Shown here: positions 9,401 through 15,841 of the stretch, one piece after another
Position numbering within the stretch: position 1 is the stretch's first letter
How the letters are laid out: each line of letters begins with the position of its first letter
NCBI GenBank assembly: GCA_025362615.1
Contig: JANYFQ010000266.1
Coordinates: 1 to 29,391, forward strand
From: Hymenobacter sp.
GTDB lineage: Bacteria; Bacteroidota; Bacteroidia; Cytophagales; Hymenobacteraceae
Length of the DNA: 29,391 nucleotides
Direction of reading: 5' to 3'
The notes under the pieces: generated by a model
Databases searched by the model: none
What the model saw: only the letters and a program-made list of their open reading frames with translations
What the model was told of the DNA's origin: nothing
Position numbers and translations under genes: made by a program

Positions 9401-9673
9401 ATCCCAGGAAAGTGACAGGAGGCCCCGCCGGGCATCAATGTCAGCCTCCCGAAGGCCGAGCAGGGCTTGGGCCTGCTGGTAAAACTGTGTTTTATTATCT
9501 GTTGGAATGACTTCGAGCCGTAGCTCGTCGCCAGAGAAATTGTCCTCTTCTGGCAGCTTGATTTTAAGGGGCCGCTGACGGTGGCGAATAACTGCTTCTT
9601 GCGCCTGAATGAATGTTTGCCAACTGCGGCGGTGGTCTTGCAGGTCGGAGAGTTGGCGGATGCGCGGGGGCAT
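6479..9673 (-). CDS. Superfamily 1 helicase, Upf1/AAA_11-AAA_12 type
   Basis: The protein has 1064 residues from the ATG at 9673 (reads MPPRIRQL). An in-frame non-ATG start at 9697 is possible. The first 490 or so residues form an unassigned accessory region. The helicase core follows in order: Walker A QGPPGTGKST (near 511), TSETNTAVDNAIEKL (Ia), Walker B VVVMDEASKA (near 733), GDHRQLPPL (III), TQYRMHP (IV, near 819), VDKFQGMERNIVVVS (V) and NVALSRAKR (VI, near 1020). These are the motifs of Upf1-like SF1 helicases that unwind or translocate on DNA or RNA with ATP. It is the first gene of a two-gene operon with the DarT-repeat protein, 21 bases apart. The pairing suggests that the helicase engages foreign nucleic acid and exposes or presents single strands to the DarT domain. 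That role is inference. Confidence 0.88.
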   Translation of the reverse strand: MPPRIRQLSDLQDHRRSWQTFIQAQEAVIRHRQRPLKIKLPEEDNFSGDELRLEVIPTDNKTQFYQQAQALLGLREADIDARRGLLSLSWDTTVSPLTLGALVESAEKHYFAYRPEPVLQGAVRKRSSDDPAAVRQQVESSLHQADLALPFQVACAEATDDYQTRVEIRLLTTPEAANAAISERNLSRWGRAEAASMLRRTMTNAGFSWKGVKAVMCVASELDKLWALKAKDYGDAMLLAYLEGLKRGATVQVRDVLYCFRTTSGDKAAQAACLEELANRLKAAFPTVEVTLDTDRRRLDFTYYLSFTKRVTENLRLQNLLNSFRPDLERVHLTLQLPPQDRLLFQAKEDPQRSREDETERLRQLRGEETNVGEGPGRVLLGELVRVSYPFIHLSLPPDSTAGQRTQMLARLGAAGEIRPNLTGDREKLARLSGALRRVADPKEKLLNPQTRWALFDAAAAGGAADPDELKPGSATWQEVGTHSYLNLNPAQHAAVVASLLAPDLALVQGPPGTGKSTAISQIIWNLVRQDPQRRVLLTSETNTAVDNAIEKLEHGTHNLVRPVRIGDESKLEPEGARYALTRLTAWAETPAADLTDEQQDNALPRWLRNVARRARAQAPADVPAALHDAWAAALASPSPATRLKVLSQYLAHTNVIGATGGALGEKTTLGKPTKFYYQYQRVFGSGLCATDEAVQQFQRAAKAAEPTPSPVGPHPIFEPKPKGIRFDVVVMDEASKATPPELALALIYAHRAIVIGDHRQLPPLLDPEEFRNTLIEAGEPELARQFSRADAETSQFERLFTRPGVQPGVVSRFDTQYRMHPDINAVIEQFYVADGGLKCGVPVALADAPDLAHPLSRYHGLSHPALLTPTDHLVWVEVDAPEMLAGTSRVNLAEAEAVRAVLACLSESEGFAGFQAHWRKPEEQEVALITFYGRQVKLLQEVAAQFAGRLPARVQTVDKFQGMERNIVVVSLVRSDTLAHSAAQAPDLDTYPDSGGYLPQTSLGFAQFPNRLNVALSRAKRLLIIVGNSRHFSRHDCYRRVYETVQARGRVVPYTALLPYLPA

Positions 9674-9846
9674 GGCAAGAGGAGTTAAGACCAGCACAGT
9701 GGCTATGGGCAGTGAGTGGAGCGGGGACTTGGCACGCTACAAACTGTTATTTACAACAAATATGCGACGGGAAGCCAGACCAGATGCCGCCACGAGATGC
9801 CGTGGTGCTGGTAGTGAGTTGAGCCTCAAGTGCAGTATGCGCTGCT

Positions 9847-10227
9847 TCAGCTTTCCAGCCCCCGGCCCTCAAACGACTGCTGAAACTGGTCGAAGCTGTG
9901 GGCGACGAAGGCCAGACCGTCGGCGGCTTTCAACTCATCGAGAAACTGCTTCTGCTCGGGGCGTAGCTGGTCGCGGCCGGCTTTGACTTCGACGCCGATA
10001 AACAGGCCGTCGCGCTTGCGGAAGCCGATGATGTCGGGGACGCCGCGGCGGCCCTAGGGGTTGAAGCGGTAGCGGGTGGTTTTGGGGTCGTAGATGCCGC
10101 TGGTGTTCTGTCGCCACACACTAAAGCCCTGTAAGGTGAGGTAGGCCAGGATGGCGCTGGTGGTTTCGCCAGCCGTGGGCGGGGTGAGTTCGAGCGGAGT
10201 CTGATGGTGGCGGGCGGCTACGGGCAT
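9847..10227 (-). pseudogene. VRR-NUC nuclease with one in-frame TAG
   Basis: One frame of 126 codons runs from the ATG at 10227 to the TGA at 9847-9849, broken only by a TAG at 10054-10056 (codon 58). Before the TAG it reads GFSVWRQNTSGIYDPKTTRY. After it come GRRGVPDIIGFRKRDGLFIG and VEVKAGRDQL. The W-R-x-N-x-G, G-V-P-D-I-I-G and E-V-K-A-G-R-D-Q pattern is a VRR-NUC PD-(D/E)XK nuclease with D, E-V-K and Q all present. These small nucleases are common next to replication helicases in phages. The TAG falls between the Arg-rich strand and the catalytic Asp strand, so termination there would abolish activity. The gene lies 9 bases downstream of dnaB. It is either a decayed gene or a TAG read as an amino acid. 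Confidence 0.8.
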
Positions 10228-10236
10228 GGCAGCAGG

Positions 10237-11688
10237 TCAGAAATTGGGCTGCTCAAAGGTGGACGCGGGGAGGGTGCGGCCGGGCGAGAGGTCCTGAAAG
10301 GTGCCGTAGCGCAGGGCACAGGCGGCAATGACTTCATCGGTCGCCCCGTTGCGGTGCTTGGCTACGTCAAACAAAACGGTGTCGCGGGTGGGGGTGCCGT
10401 CCTCGTACTCGGGGATGTTGTAGTACTCGCCGCGCCACATGAAAACAATGCAGTCGGCGTCCTGCTCAAGGCTGCCGGACTCGCGCAGGTCGGAGAGGAG
10501 CGGGCGCTTCTCGCCGCCGCGCTTTTCTACGTCGCGGCTGAGTTGGGAGAGGGCGATGACGGGGGCGTTTAACTCCTTGGCCAGTTCCTTGAGGCCGCGG
10601 CTGATGCTGCCTACTTCCTGCTCGCGGTTGCCTTTCTGGTCGCCGCGCATGAGTTGGATGTAATCGACCAGAACCAGGCTCAAGGGGTGCTGGGCGTGGA
10701 GGCGGGCGCACTTGGCCCGCAGCTGCTGAATGCTGAGGCCGGGGGTGTCGTCGAGGTGCAGGCGGTGGCCGAGGGTGTTCAGGCGCTGGGTCTGCTGGCG
10801 GATGTGGGCTACCTGGTCGAGGCCGCCGGGGAGGTTGCCGCGGCGCAGGTCGGAATTGGAGTAGCCGGGGACTTCGCTGGCAATCATGCGCTGCATGAGC
10901 TACAGGGTGGGCATTTCGAGGGAGAAAATGGCGGTGTTGTGGCCGTAGTCGAGGGCAGCGGTGCGGGCGAAATGCAGCAGGGCGGCGGTTTTGCCCATTG
11001 CGGGCCGGGCGGCCAGGATGATGAGGTCGGAGGCCTGCCAGCCACCGGTGAGGCCGTCGAGTTGGCGCAGGCCGGTGGGGACGCCGGTGGTGCCGTTCTG
11101 CTGCACGGCGTGGGCCAAGTGCTTGAATGTCGCATCGAAAGCGGCGGCAGCGGTCTGACCGGGACGGGTTTCGAGGGTGCGGTGTAGGGTAGTGAGGTGG
11201 GTTTGGGCATCGGAGAGCAACTCCAGGGCGTCCCGGCTGTCGTCGTAACCGTAGGTGGCTAACTCGGTGCCGGCGCGGATGAGCACGCGGCGGGCGTGGA
11301 ACTCTTGTAGCACCCGGCAATGGGTTTCGAGGTGGGCGGCCGAGTTGATGCGCAGGGTCAGGTTGGCTACGAAGTAGGCCCCGCCTACACGCTGCAAGGT
11401 GCCGCGCTTGGCCAACTGCTTAGTGACGGTGAGCTGGTCGGCGTGCAGGCCGTCGGCGACGAGGTCGCGGATGGCGGCGTAGACCTGCTGGTGAGCAAAA
11501 ATGTGAAACACCTGCTCGTCGGTGAGCGTGGCCAGCATGAGGCGCTGGGCGTCGGCTTCGAGCAGCGCGGCCCCGAGCACGGCAGCCTCCAGGTCGGGGG
11601 CCTGGGGCAACTGATAAGCGGGCTTGAGTGGGGGAGCCACGGCGCGGCGGGTGGCCTGGGTGCGGTAGGTGGGGTTGTCGTGGGACAT
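10237..11688 (-). pseudogene. dnaB: Phage-type replicative helicase DnaB with one in-frame TAG
   Basis: The frame spans 483 codons from the ATG at 11688 (MSHDNPTYRT) to the TGA at 10237-10239 and is uninterrupted except for a TAG at 10900-10902 (codon 263). The N-terminal domain is typical (APDLEAAVLGAALLEADAQR; VFHIFAHQQVYAAI), followed by TGVPTGLRQLDGLTGGWQ, Walker A ARPAMGKTAA (near residue 231), FSLEMP just before the TAG, then LMQRMIASEVPGYS, the Walker B-like LVLVDYIQLM, IALSQLSRDVEKR, and D-L-R-E-S-G-S-L-E-Q-D-A-D. The full length matches DnaB. The residue at the TAG is usually Gln in S-L-E-M-x-x-x-Q-L-x-x-R, so CAG to TAG is a one-base change. DnaB unwinds DNA at replication forks. 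Its setting between VRR-NUC and a replication-protein tail marks a phage or plasmid replication module. If TAG acts as a stop, it yields two useless halves. Confidence 0.88.
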
Positions 11689-11702
11689 GGGGAATGGGTG
11701 GG

Positions 11703-11984
11703 TTAGCTCCAGCGGTTGGGGTCGGCGGGTTTGGGGGCGGTGCGGGCGCGGGTGGGTGGTGGCGTGCCGGCGGCACCGGGGGCCTGGAACTGGCTGCGGC
11801 GTCGCATCCATTGGCGGAAAGCGGCGGGCCAGTCCTGCATGGGGGTTTTGCCGCTCACGCGCCAGCCGTTGCTTTGGTAGTGGTCGTGGAAGGCGGCGGC
11901 CTCGCCCTGGGGGGCGGGGCCGGGGTGCTGCCCGGCGTATTCTTGGACCTCGGCCAGGGTGGGCGGCGCGGGGGGCGGTTTCCG
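11703..11984 (-). pseudogene. C-terminal remnant of a phage replication-initiation protein
   Basis: The open frame of 93 residues contains LAEVQEYAGQHPGPAPQGEA, then FHDHYQSNGWRVSGKTPMQD, then W-x-x-A-x-R-x-W-M-R-R. That L-x-E-V...A-x-x-F-x-x-x-Y-x-S-N-G-W-x-V-x-G-K-T-P-M-x-D-W pattern is the recognisable tail of phage DnaD/replisome-organiser-like proteins. The frame meets a TGA at 11985-11987 and has no plausible start, so its N-terminal part is missing. The break lies next to the inserted nuclease gene. It ends 14 bases before dnaB, the usual gene order. This is evidence that an intact replication operon once ran through this point. Confidence 0.65.
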
Positions 11985-12023
11985 TCATTTCAATTTGTAC
12001 GACAGCCCCGGACGTGAGCAGAC

Positions 12024-12031
12024 TATATTTG
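12024..12031 (+). promoter_or_regulatory. Bacteroidota -7 box for the PD-(D/E)XK gene
   Basis: TATATTTG matches TAnnTTTG, 34 bases before the ATG at 12066. No TTG lies at the ideal distance upstream, since the nearest is 26 bases away, so the promoter may be weak. It implies that the inserted gene brings its own promoter. Confidence 0.5.
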
Positions 12032-12065
12032 CTGGCCACGAACGATAATTGCCGCAACAAAACCA

Positions 12066-13235
12066 ATGGAGACCACCGCAACTTTAGAAGCGCTGCTGGC
12101 ACAGGTCATGCTGATTGCGGCGCGGCATGAAGGACGCGGCAGCACAACGGACGAGAGATTCAATATTTTCCGTATTCTTGGCGTGGAAACGGCGGAGGTT
12201 GGTACACATTCGGCTTTTATTTCCGAACTGCTGAACCCTGCTGGCAGTCATGGCTTGGGCAGCGTTTTTCTAAAGCTGTTTGCACAACAGGTGGGCTTGG
12301 CCGATTTTGAGGCCGAGCAAGCAACGATAGCCGTGGAAAAGCATATTGGAGCCGTAAGCCTCGACTACACACAAGGCGGCCGAATTGACATTTGCGTTTA
12401 TCCACAAAACGGCCGGCCGATATTCATCGAGAACAAAATTTATGCAGCCGACCAGAAAAACCAATTACTGCGCTACCACAATTACGACAAGAGCGCCAAG
12501 CTTCTTTACCTCACGCTATACGGTAGTCCGCCTGAAGGGCAGGAAGCCACCCTGGATTTTGACCCACGAAAAACACAGACGGTATCCTACGCGGTAGATG
12601 TGCTGGCGTGGTTGGGCGAGTGCCGCAAGGAAGCTGCTGGCAGCCCGCTGGTGCGTGAAACAATAGCGCAGTACCTCAACTTGATTCAACAGCTTACCGG
12701 CCAGGCCGGCAACAAACTCATGATGGAAGATATCAAGTGTCTGGTCTTACAAAGCCCCGACCACCTCGCCAACGCCAAACGTTTTGGAGATGCCTTTTAC
12801 AAAGTGCGAGGTGAAATTCAGCAGGAACTGTTCGCTGATTTCCGCACGGCCTTTCATGCGTTGCTGCCTTTGCACGACGACCGGGTGATAGTAAAATACC
12901 GGGGCTACGACGTTCGATTTAGTTTCGATACGGACGCCAGCGGTTATTATTGGGGCTTTTGCGGGTATGATACTCAGGGCAAAGGCGGCGTGTGCAAGCG
13001 CAGCGAATTTGATGAGCTGGCTGCTTTTCTGCGTGCCGTCAATGGCCAGTTTAAACGGTCCGCTTGGTGGGTTGGCTGGATAAATCCACCAGGCTTTACC
13101 AAAGTGGAAAGCTGTTCACCGGAACAACTTTACCAACTGGCGCAGCCCGAGGCACGGCGGGAACTGGCGAATAAAACCGCCCGCGAAGCCTTGATATGCG
13201 TCGAGTGGTTGCAGCAGAAATACGGTGACCTCTGA
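12066..13235 (+). CDS. PD-(D/E)XK nuclease superfamily protein (PDDEXK_4-like)
   Basis: The protein has 389 residues. The N-terminal part reads FNIFRILGVETAEVGTHSAF and then I-S-E-L-L-N-P-x-G-x-H-G-L-G, the usual opening of this family. The catalytic core is G-G-R-I-D-I-C-V with the acidic strand FIENKIYAADQKNQLLRY, that is D...E-x-K followed by a Q-L-x-R-Y helix. Proteins of this type are predicted DNA nucleases found in defence islands and as phage cargo; no exact substrate is known. The gene is in the opposite direction to its neighbours and has a lower-GC, more codon-varied text than they do. Its last 120 bases run antisense to the extended frame of the HTH gene. Its position separates a truncated replication-protein tail from the upstream operon, so I infer that it was inserted as a cassette. 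Confidence 0.75.
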   Translation: METTATLEALLAQVMLIAARHEGRGSTTDERFNIFRILGVETAEVGTHSAFISELLNPAGSHGLGSVFLKLFAQQVGLADFEAEQATIAVEKHIGAVSLDYTQGGRIDICVYPQNGRPIFIENKIYAADQKNQLLRYHNYDKSAKLLYLTLYGSPPEGQEATLDFDPRKTQTVSYAVDVLAWLGECRKEAAGSPLVRETIAQYLNLIQQLTGQAGNKLMMEDIKCLVLQSPDHLANAKRFGDAFYKVRGEIQQELFADFRTAFHALLPLHDDRVIVKYRGYDVRFSFDTDASGYYWGFCGYDTQGKGGVCKRSEFDELAAFLRAVNGQFKRSAWWVGWINPPGFTKVESCSPEQLYQLAQPEARRELANKTAREALICVEWLQQKYGDL

Positions 13236-13583
13236 TGAAGCGGACACGGGCGCGGCGTCGGTGCGGTTGCGGCGCTGCCAGTCGTGGATTTGCGAGAGGA
13301 GCACCCGGTCGCCCCGGCTGCTCTCGCCGGGCATGTAATGTAAGCGGCGGGCGTGGTTGGTGGGCAGGCGCATGTAGTCGCGCAGGGTTTCGGGGTGCAG
13401 GTCCAGCAGGTCGGCGGCGCGGGGCACCGAGTAGGCCGGGTCGGGAGTGGGGGCAGCGTCGAGCTGCCGGCGGGCCTCGGCGGCGCAGGCCTCTTCCAGC
13501 GACTCGCGTACCCAGGTGTGGGTATCGGGTAGGCGGACGGTAATTTGCATACCCTCGGCGGTGGTGGCGGTTAGCTCGGTCAT
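13116..13583 (-). CDS. Helix-turn-helix protein of the phage-like module, C-terminus run on into inserted DNA
   Basis: The frame has 155 residues from the ATG at 13583, whose start overlaps the stop of the preceding gene (ATGA). Residues about 1-35 contain a W-V-R-E-S-L-E-E-A segment. Residues about 50-105 look like a MerR/excisionase-type winged HTH: YSVPRAADLLDLHPETLRDY, then S-R-G-D-R-V-L-L-S-Q-I-H-D-W-Q-R-R. After about residue 116 the frame is antisense to the 3' end of the PD-(D/E)XK gene, so the last 40 residues are probably not original and the native stop was lost on insertion. It probably served in regulation or replication of the element. It is co-transcribed with the genes at 13580-13966 and 13994-14218. 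Confidence 0.6.
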   Translation of the reverse strand: MTELTATTAEGMQITVRLPDTHTWVRESLEEACAAEARRQLDAAPTPDPAYSVPRAADLLDLHPETLRDYMRLPTNHARRLHYMPGESSRGDRVLLSQIHDWQRRNRTDAAPVSASSEVTVFLLQPLDAYQGFAGGFIRQFPPCLGLRQLVKLFR

Positions 13584-13966
13584 AGCTGCGGGGGTGTTAG
13601 GCGCTCGGGGAAGAAATGGCCGCCTTTGTGCGGTGCCAGCGCAGTGCCGGTGGCCTGGCGGTGGCTGATGATGAGCTGTATCTGCGTGAGGGCCTCGGCG
13701 GCGGTGCTGGTATCGAACTCAGGCTGCCACAGCTCAAGCCAGACAAATTCGCGGTGGGTCAGGAACGGGCTTTCGAGGCATCGGCCCAACTCTGCCCGCT
13801 GGGCATAGGTTGGGAAGGGGTATTTGCCGAAGTGAGTAGGCTGGGGGCAGGCCCGCACGGCGGCCTCCAGGGCAGCGGTGGCCGCGCAGGGTTCTTCCAG
13901 CAGGTAAGGAGTTGCGGGCAGGAAGCGGCGCGGGTAGCGGGCGTTGGCGGGAAAGCAGAGCATCAT
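13580..13966 (-). CDS. Hypothetical protein of the phage-like operon
   Basis: The protein has 128 residues, starting ATG-ATG at 13966, with a TGA overlapping the ATG of the HTH gene by four bases, a sign of translational coupling. It has no membrane segment or signal peptide. It contains FLTHREFVWLELWQPEFDTS, then an amphipathic helix E-A-L-T-Q-I-Q-L-I-I-S-H-R. I do not recognise the family. Position between a Cro-like gene and an HTH gene suggests an early function of the mobile element. Confidence 0.55.
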   Translation of the reverse strand: MMLCFPANARYPRRFLPATPYLLEEPCAATAALEAAVRACPQPTHFGKYPFPTYAQRAELGRCLESPFLTHREFVWLELWQPEFDTSTAAEALTQIQLIISHRQATGTALAPHKGGHFFPERLTPPQL

Positions 13967-13993
13967 GGGGTGGGGGGAATTTTGGTGAGTGGT

Positions 13994-14218
13994 TTAGCTT
14001 CGGAGTGCGTTCAGGTCTTCCTGCACGGACTGGCTGCCGGCCTCCTTGATGAGGCGCACAGCCTCGGCCACGGCGGGGTGGGCAGGCTTGGCCTTCTGCA
14101 GTGCTTTGGAAACGGCCGCGTGGGACATTTTCAGATTGCGGGCAATACTGGAAATGGCCCCGTGTGGCAGTAACATTCGCAGGTCTGCCGGCGTAGATTT
14201 GGTTTCAAGTGGTTGCAT
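13994..14218 (-). CDS. Small HTH DNA-binding protein, Cro-like position
   Basis: The protein has 74 residues from the ATG at 14218. The centre reads GAISSIARNLKMSHAAVSKA, a clear helix-turn-helix (I-A-x-x-L-x-M-S-x-x-A-V-S-K-A-L). The gene is divergent from the XRE-S24 repressor gene at 14301, with 82 bases between starts. This is the classical layout of a phage repressor/Cro switch. Its ATG overlaps the promoter assigned to the repressor gene, so transcription of the two should interfere. It probably controls entry into the replication operon that follows it on the minus strand. Confidence 0.7.
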   Translation of the reverse strand: MQPLETKSTPADLRMLLPHGAISSIARNLKMSHAAVSKALQKAKPAHPAVAEAVRLIKEAGSQSVQEDLNALRS

Positions 14219-14242
14219 TTTAGTTTTGTTCTGTTACCTTTG
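14213..14242 (+). promoter_or_regulatory. Bacteroidota promoter of the XRE-S24 repressor
   Basis: TTG at 14213-14215 and TACCTTTG at 14235-14242 are 19 bases apart, an exact match to the Bacteroidota sigma-A consensus. It reads towards the ATG at 14301 and overlaps the start codon of the divergent Cro-like gene. Confidence 0.75.
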
Positions 14243-14289
14243 GGGCAGTTTGAAAGCCAAAATGTAGATAATAGTTACCAAATGTTACA
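14233..14289. promoter_or_regulatory. GTTAC repeats in the divergent promoter region, possible operators
   Basis: GTTACC occurs at 14233-14238 (overlapping the -7 box) and 14274-14279, and GTTACA at 14284-14289. The last two start 10 bases apart, one helical turn. Direct repeats in this spacing, between two divergent regulators, are good candidates for binding by the XRE-S24 protein or the Cro-like protein. Confidence 0.45.
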
Positions 14290-14300
14290 AAAAGACTACA

Positions 14301-15032
14301 ATGGAACGCAAAAAAATCAGCTCAGTTAGCCCGATGCCGGAGTTGAGTATGGCGGAACGGCTGAAGGTGGTGCGGCAGGCCCGCGGCCTGACTCAGCAGC
14401 AGATGGCTGATTTGCTGGAGATTTCACGGCCCAGCGTGGCCCAGCTGGAAGGCGGGCGGCACCAGCCGAGTAACGAGGTGCTGGAAACCATTGTGAAAGA
14501 ATTAAACGTCAGTCGCAATTGGCTTTGGTTTAGCAGCGGGCCGATGGAGGATGAAGGCGCGGCCGGCGGCAACATTATCCTGCTGGGCAAGTTCACGGAT
14601 TCGGAGTACATCGACTGCCCGTTTATCAGGGTGCCGGTGCGGGCTGGCTTCGTGGAACTGATTGCGACGGAAGGCGACTATGGCCAGTACGAAGCCATGC
14701 GGATTTACAAGCCGAGCCCGGAGCTGCGGCGGGCGGGTACGTTGGTGTTCGAAATCGACGGTGACTCCATGGAGCCACAGCTTCGGGCGGGGATGCTGGT
14801 GGCGGTGACGCCGGTGCCGCTGGAGGATATTAAGTACACGGTGAGCGGGGTGTACGTGGCAACTTTCGGGAATCAGCTCACCATAAAACGCATCAAGGAT
14901 AATGACCTGCTGACGAAGCGGCAGCTGGTGCTACATTCGGATAATCCCAGGGCCGGGATATTGACTGTGGCGGGGGAGGATATTCGGGGGTTGTGGAAAG
15001 TTGTGGATATTATTCGGGGGCGAGTAGAATAA
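14301..15032 (+). CDS. XRE-family repressor with S24 (LexA/CI-like) self-cleavage domain
   Basis: The protein has 243 residues. The N-terminal HTH_3 domain (about 18-75) contains LKVVRQARGLTQQQMADLLE and then I-S-R-P-S-V-A-Q-L-E-G-G. A linker follows, and then an S24 peptidase domain: the cleavage site VRAGF (Ala115-Gly116), the nucleophile in DGDSMEPQL (Ser156), and the Lys in LTIKRIKD (Lys196). All parts needed for RecA-stimulated self-cleavage are present. It therefore looks like an intact CI-type repressor of the adjacent phage-like module, relieved by DNA damage. It has its own consensus promoter and repeated GTTAC sites upstream, which suggests autoregulation. It could also repress the umuD-like gene, but that gene's palindrome is different. 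Confidence 0.88.
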   Translation: MERKKISSVSPMPELSMAERLKVVRQARGLTQQQMADLLEISRPSVAQLEGGRHQPSNEVLETIVKELNVSRNWLWFSSGPMEDEGAAGGNIILLGKFTDSEYIDCPFIRVPVRAGFVELIATEGDYGQYEAMRIYKPSPELRRAGTLVFEIDGDSMEPQLRAGMLVAVTPVPLEDIKYTVSGVYVATFGNQLTIKRIKDNDLLTKRQLVLHSDNPRAGILTVAGEDIRGLWKVVDIIRGRVE

Positions 15033-15059
15033 TTGAGCGTGTGACCCATTCCTGAAGCC

Positions 15060-15686
15060 ATGCGAATTTCTGCCGACCCCAATGTGAAAACGCCTCCACG
15101 TATGAAGGACGTTTTCCTGGACCTGTGCTATGCTAAACCGGCACTGCATCGGCTCAAGGGCCGCGGCAAGCCATACGATGCGCTGATTGATGTGCTGCTG
15201 GTTATTGGGGAAGATGACCCGCTACCAGTGGGCAAGGACCTGCAACAGCAGGTTGGTTTGACGGCAGGGGGGCTGCGTCGCTGGGTTACGCTACTGCACG
15301 AGGACTTTCTCACTATTATTGCAGAGGAGTCAGATGTGCTGCAGTTTTCCATGGTGGAACACCATTTCGTGCTGGAAGACAACACAAACAACGCTTTTTT
15401 CACCTGTCGTCTGGCTGTGACGCCGCGCGTTGGGGAGGAGGTAGAAGTGCCTTTTCTGAGACAATACGCCGGGTCAGGGCACTACTATGTGCGTCGGGTG
15501 AGGCACCGATACGAGGATGATAAGGCGATTATCACAGTTCGGTTACAGACGGAGCGACACAACAAGCACTACGAGTACCTGAAGGACCGGGCCGAATTTG
15601 ATAATTCCATAGATTTTCGGACTCTAATCATGAGTAACCGGCGCGAGATTGAAAAATTATTGCGTGAGGAGTACCCGAATGGGTAG
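15060..15686 (+). CDS. Hypothetical protein downstream of the repressor
   Basis: The protein has 208 residues, starting 27 bases after the XRE-S24 gene and therefore probably on the same transcript. It has no signal peptide or membrane segment. Residues about 15-90 look helical (LTAGGLRRWVTLLHEDFLTI could be part of a winged-helix). The second half is beta-rich (HYYVRRVRHRYEDDKAIITV) and the end is charged and helical. I do not recognise the family. Cargo of the lysogenic side of the switch is plausible, for example an accessory or immunity function. A strong hairpin terminator lies about 110 bases downstream. Confidence 0.6.
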   Translation: MRISADPNVKTPPRMKDVFLDLCYAKPALHRLKGRGKPYDALIDVLLVIGEDDPLPVGKDLQQQVGLTAGGLRRWVTLLHEDFLTIIAEESDVLQFSMVEHHFVLEDNTNNAFFTCRLAVTPRVGEEVEVPFLRQYAGSGHYYVRRVRHRYEDDKAIITVRLQTERHNKHYEYLKDRAEFDNSIDFRTLIMSNRREIEKLLREEYPNG

Positions 15687-15703
15687 GCTTGCGGTTGATG
15701 CTG

Positions 15704-15726
15704 AAACCGGGACATAAACCGGGACA
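15704..15726. repeat. Tandem AAACCGGGACA pair
   Basis: An 11-base word occurs twice (15704-15714 and 15716-15726), one base apart, after the stop of the preceding gene. Its role is unknown. It may be a small remnant of an attachment or protein-binding site. Confidence 0.3.
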
Positions 15727-15794
15727 ATTTTGCATAAAAGTGCCTTTTAAGCCATTTTGGGCGGTTGTTGCGCACCCACGAGGGAGCGCCAAGC

Positions 15795-15833
15795 ACCAAG
15801 AGAGCCGCCCCACCGGGCGGCTCTCTTGGTTTT
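15795..15833 (+). terminator. Strong hairpin between convergent genes
   Basis: A perfect 16-base stem (15795-15810 with 15815-15830) has a CACC loop and is followed by TTTT. It terminates the plus-strand repressor transcript, and its stem would also serve the converging minus-strand AIPR operon. Confidence 0.9.
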
Positions 15834-15841
15834 CGGGCGGG

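Noticed and set aside
10466..11320. 284-codon minus-strand frame rich in Arg and Pro
   Set aside because: It is a shifted frame of dnaB; the composition is typical of GC-rich shadow frames.
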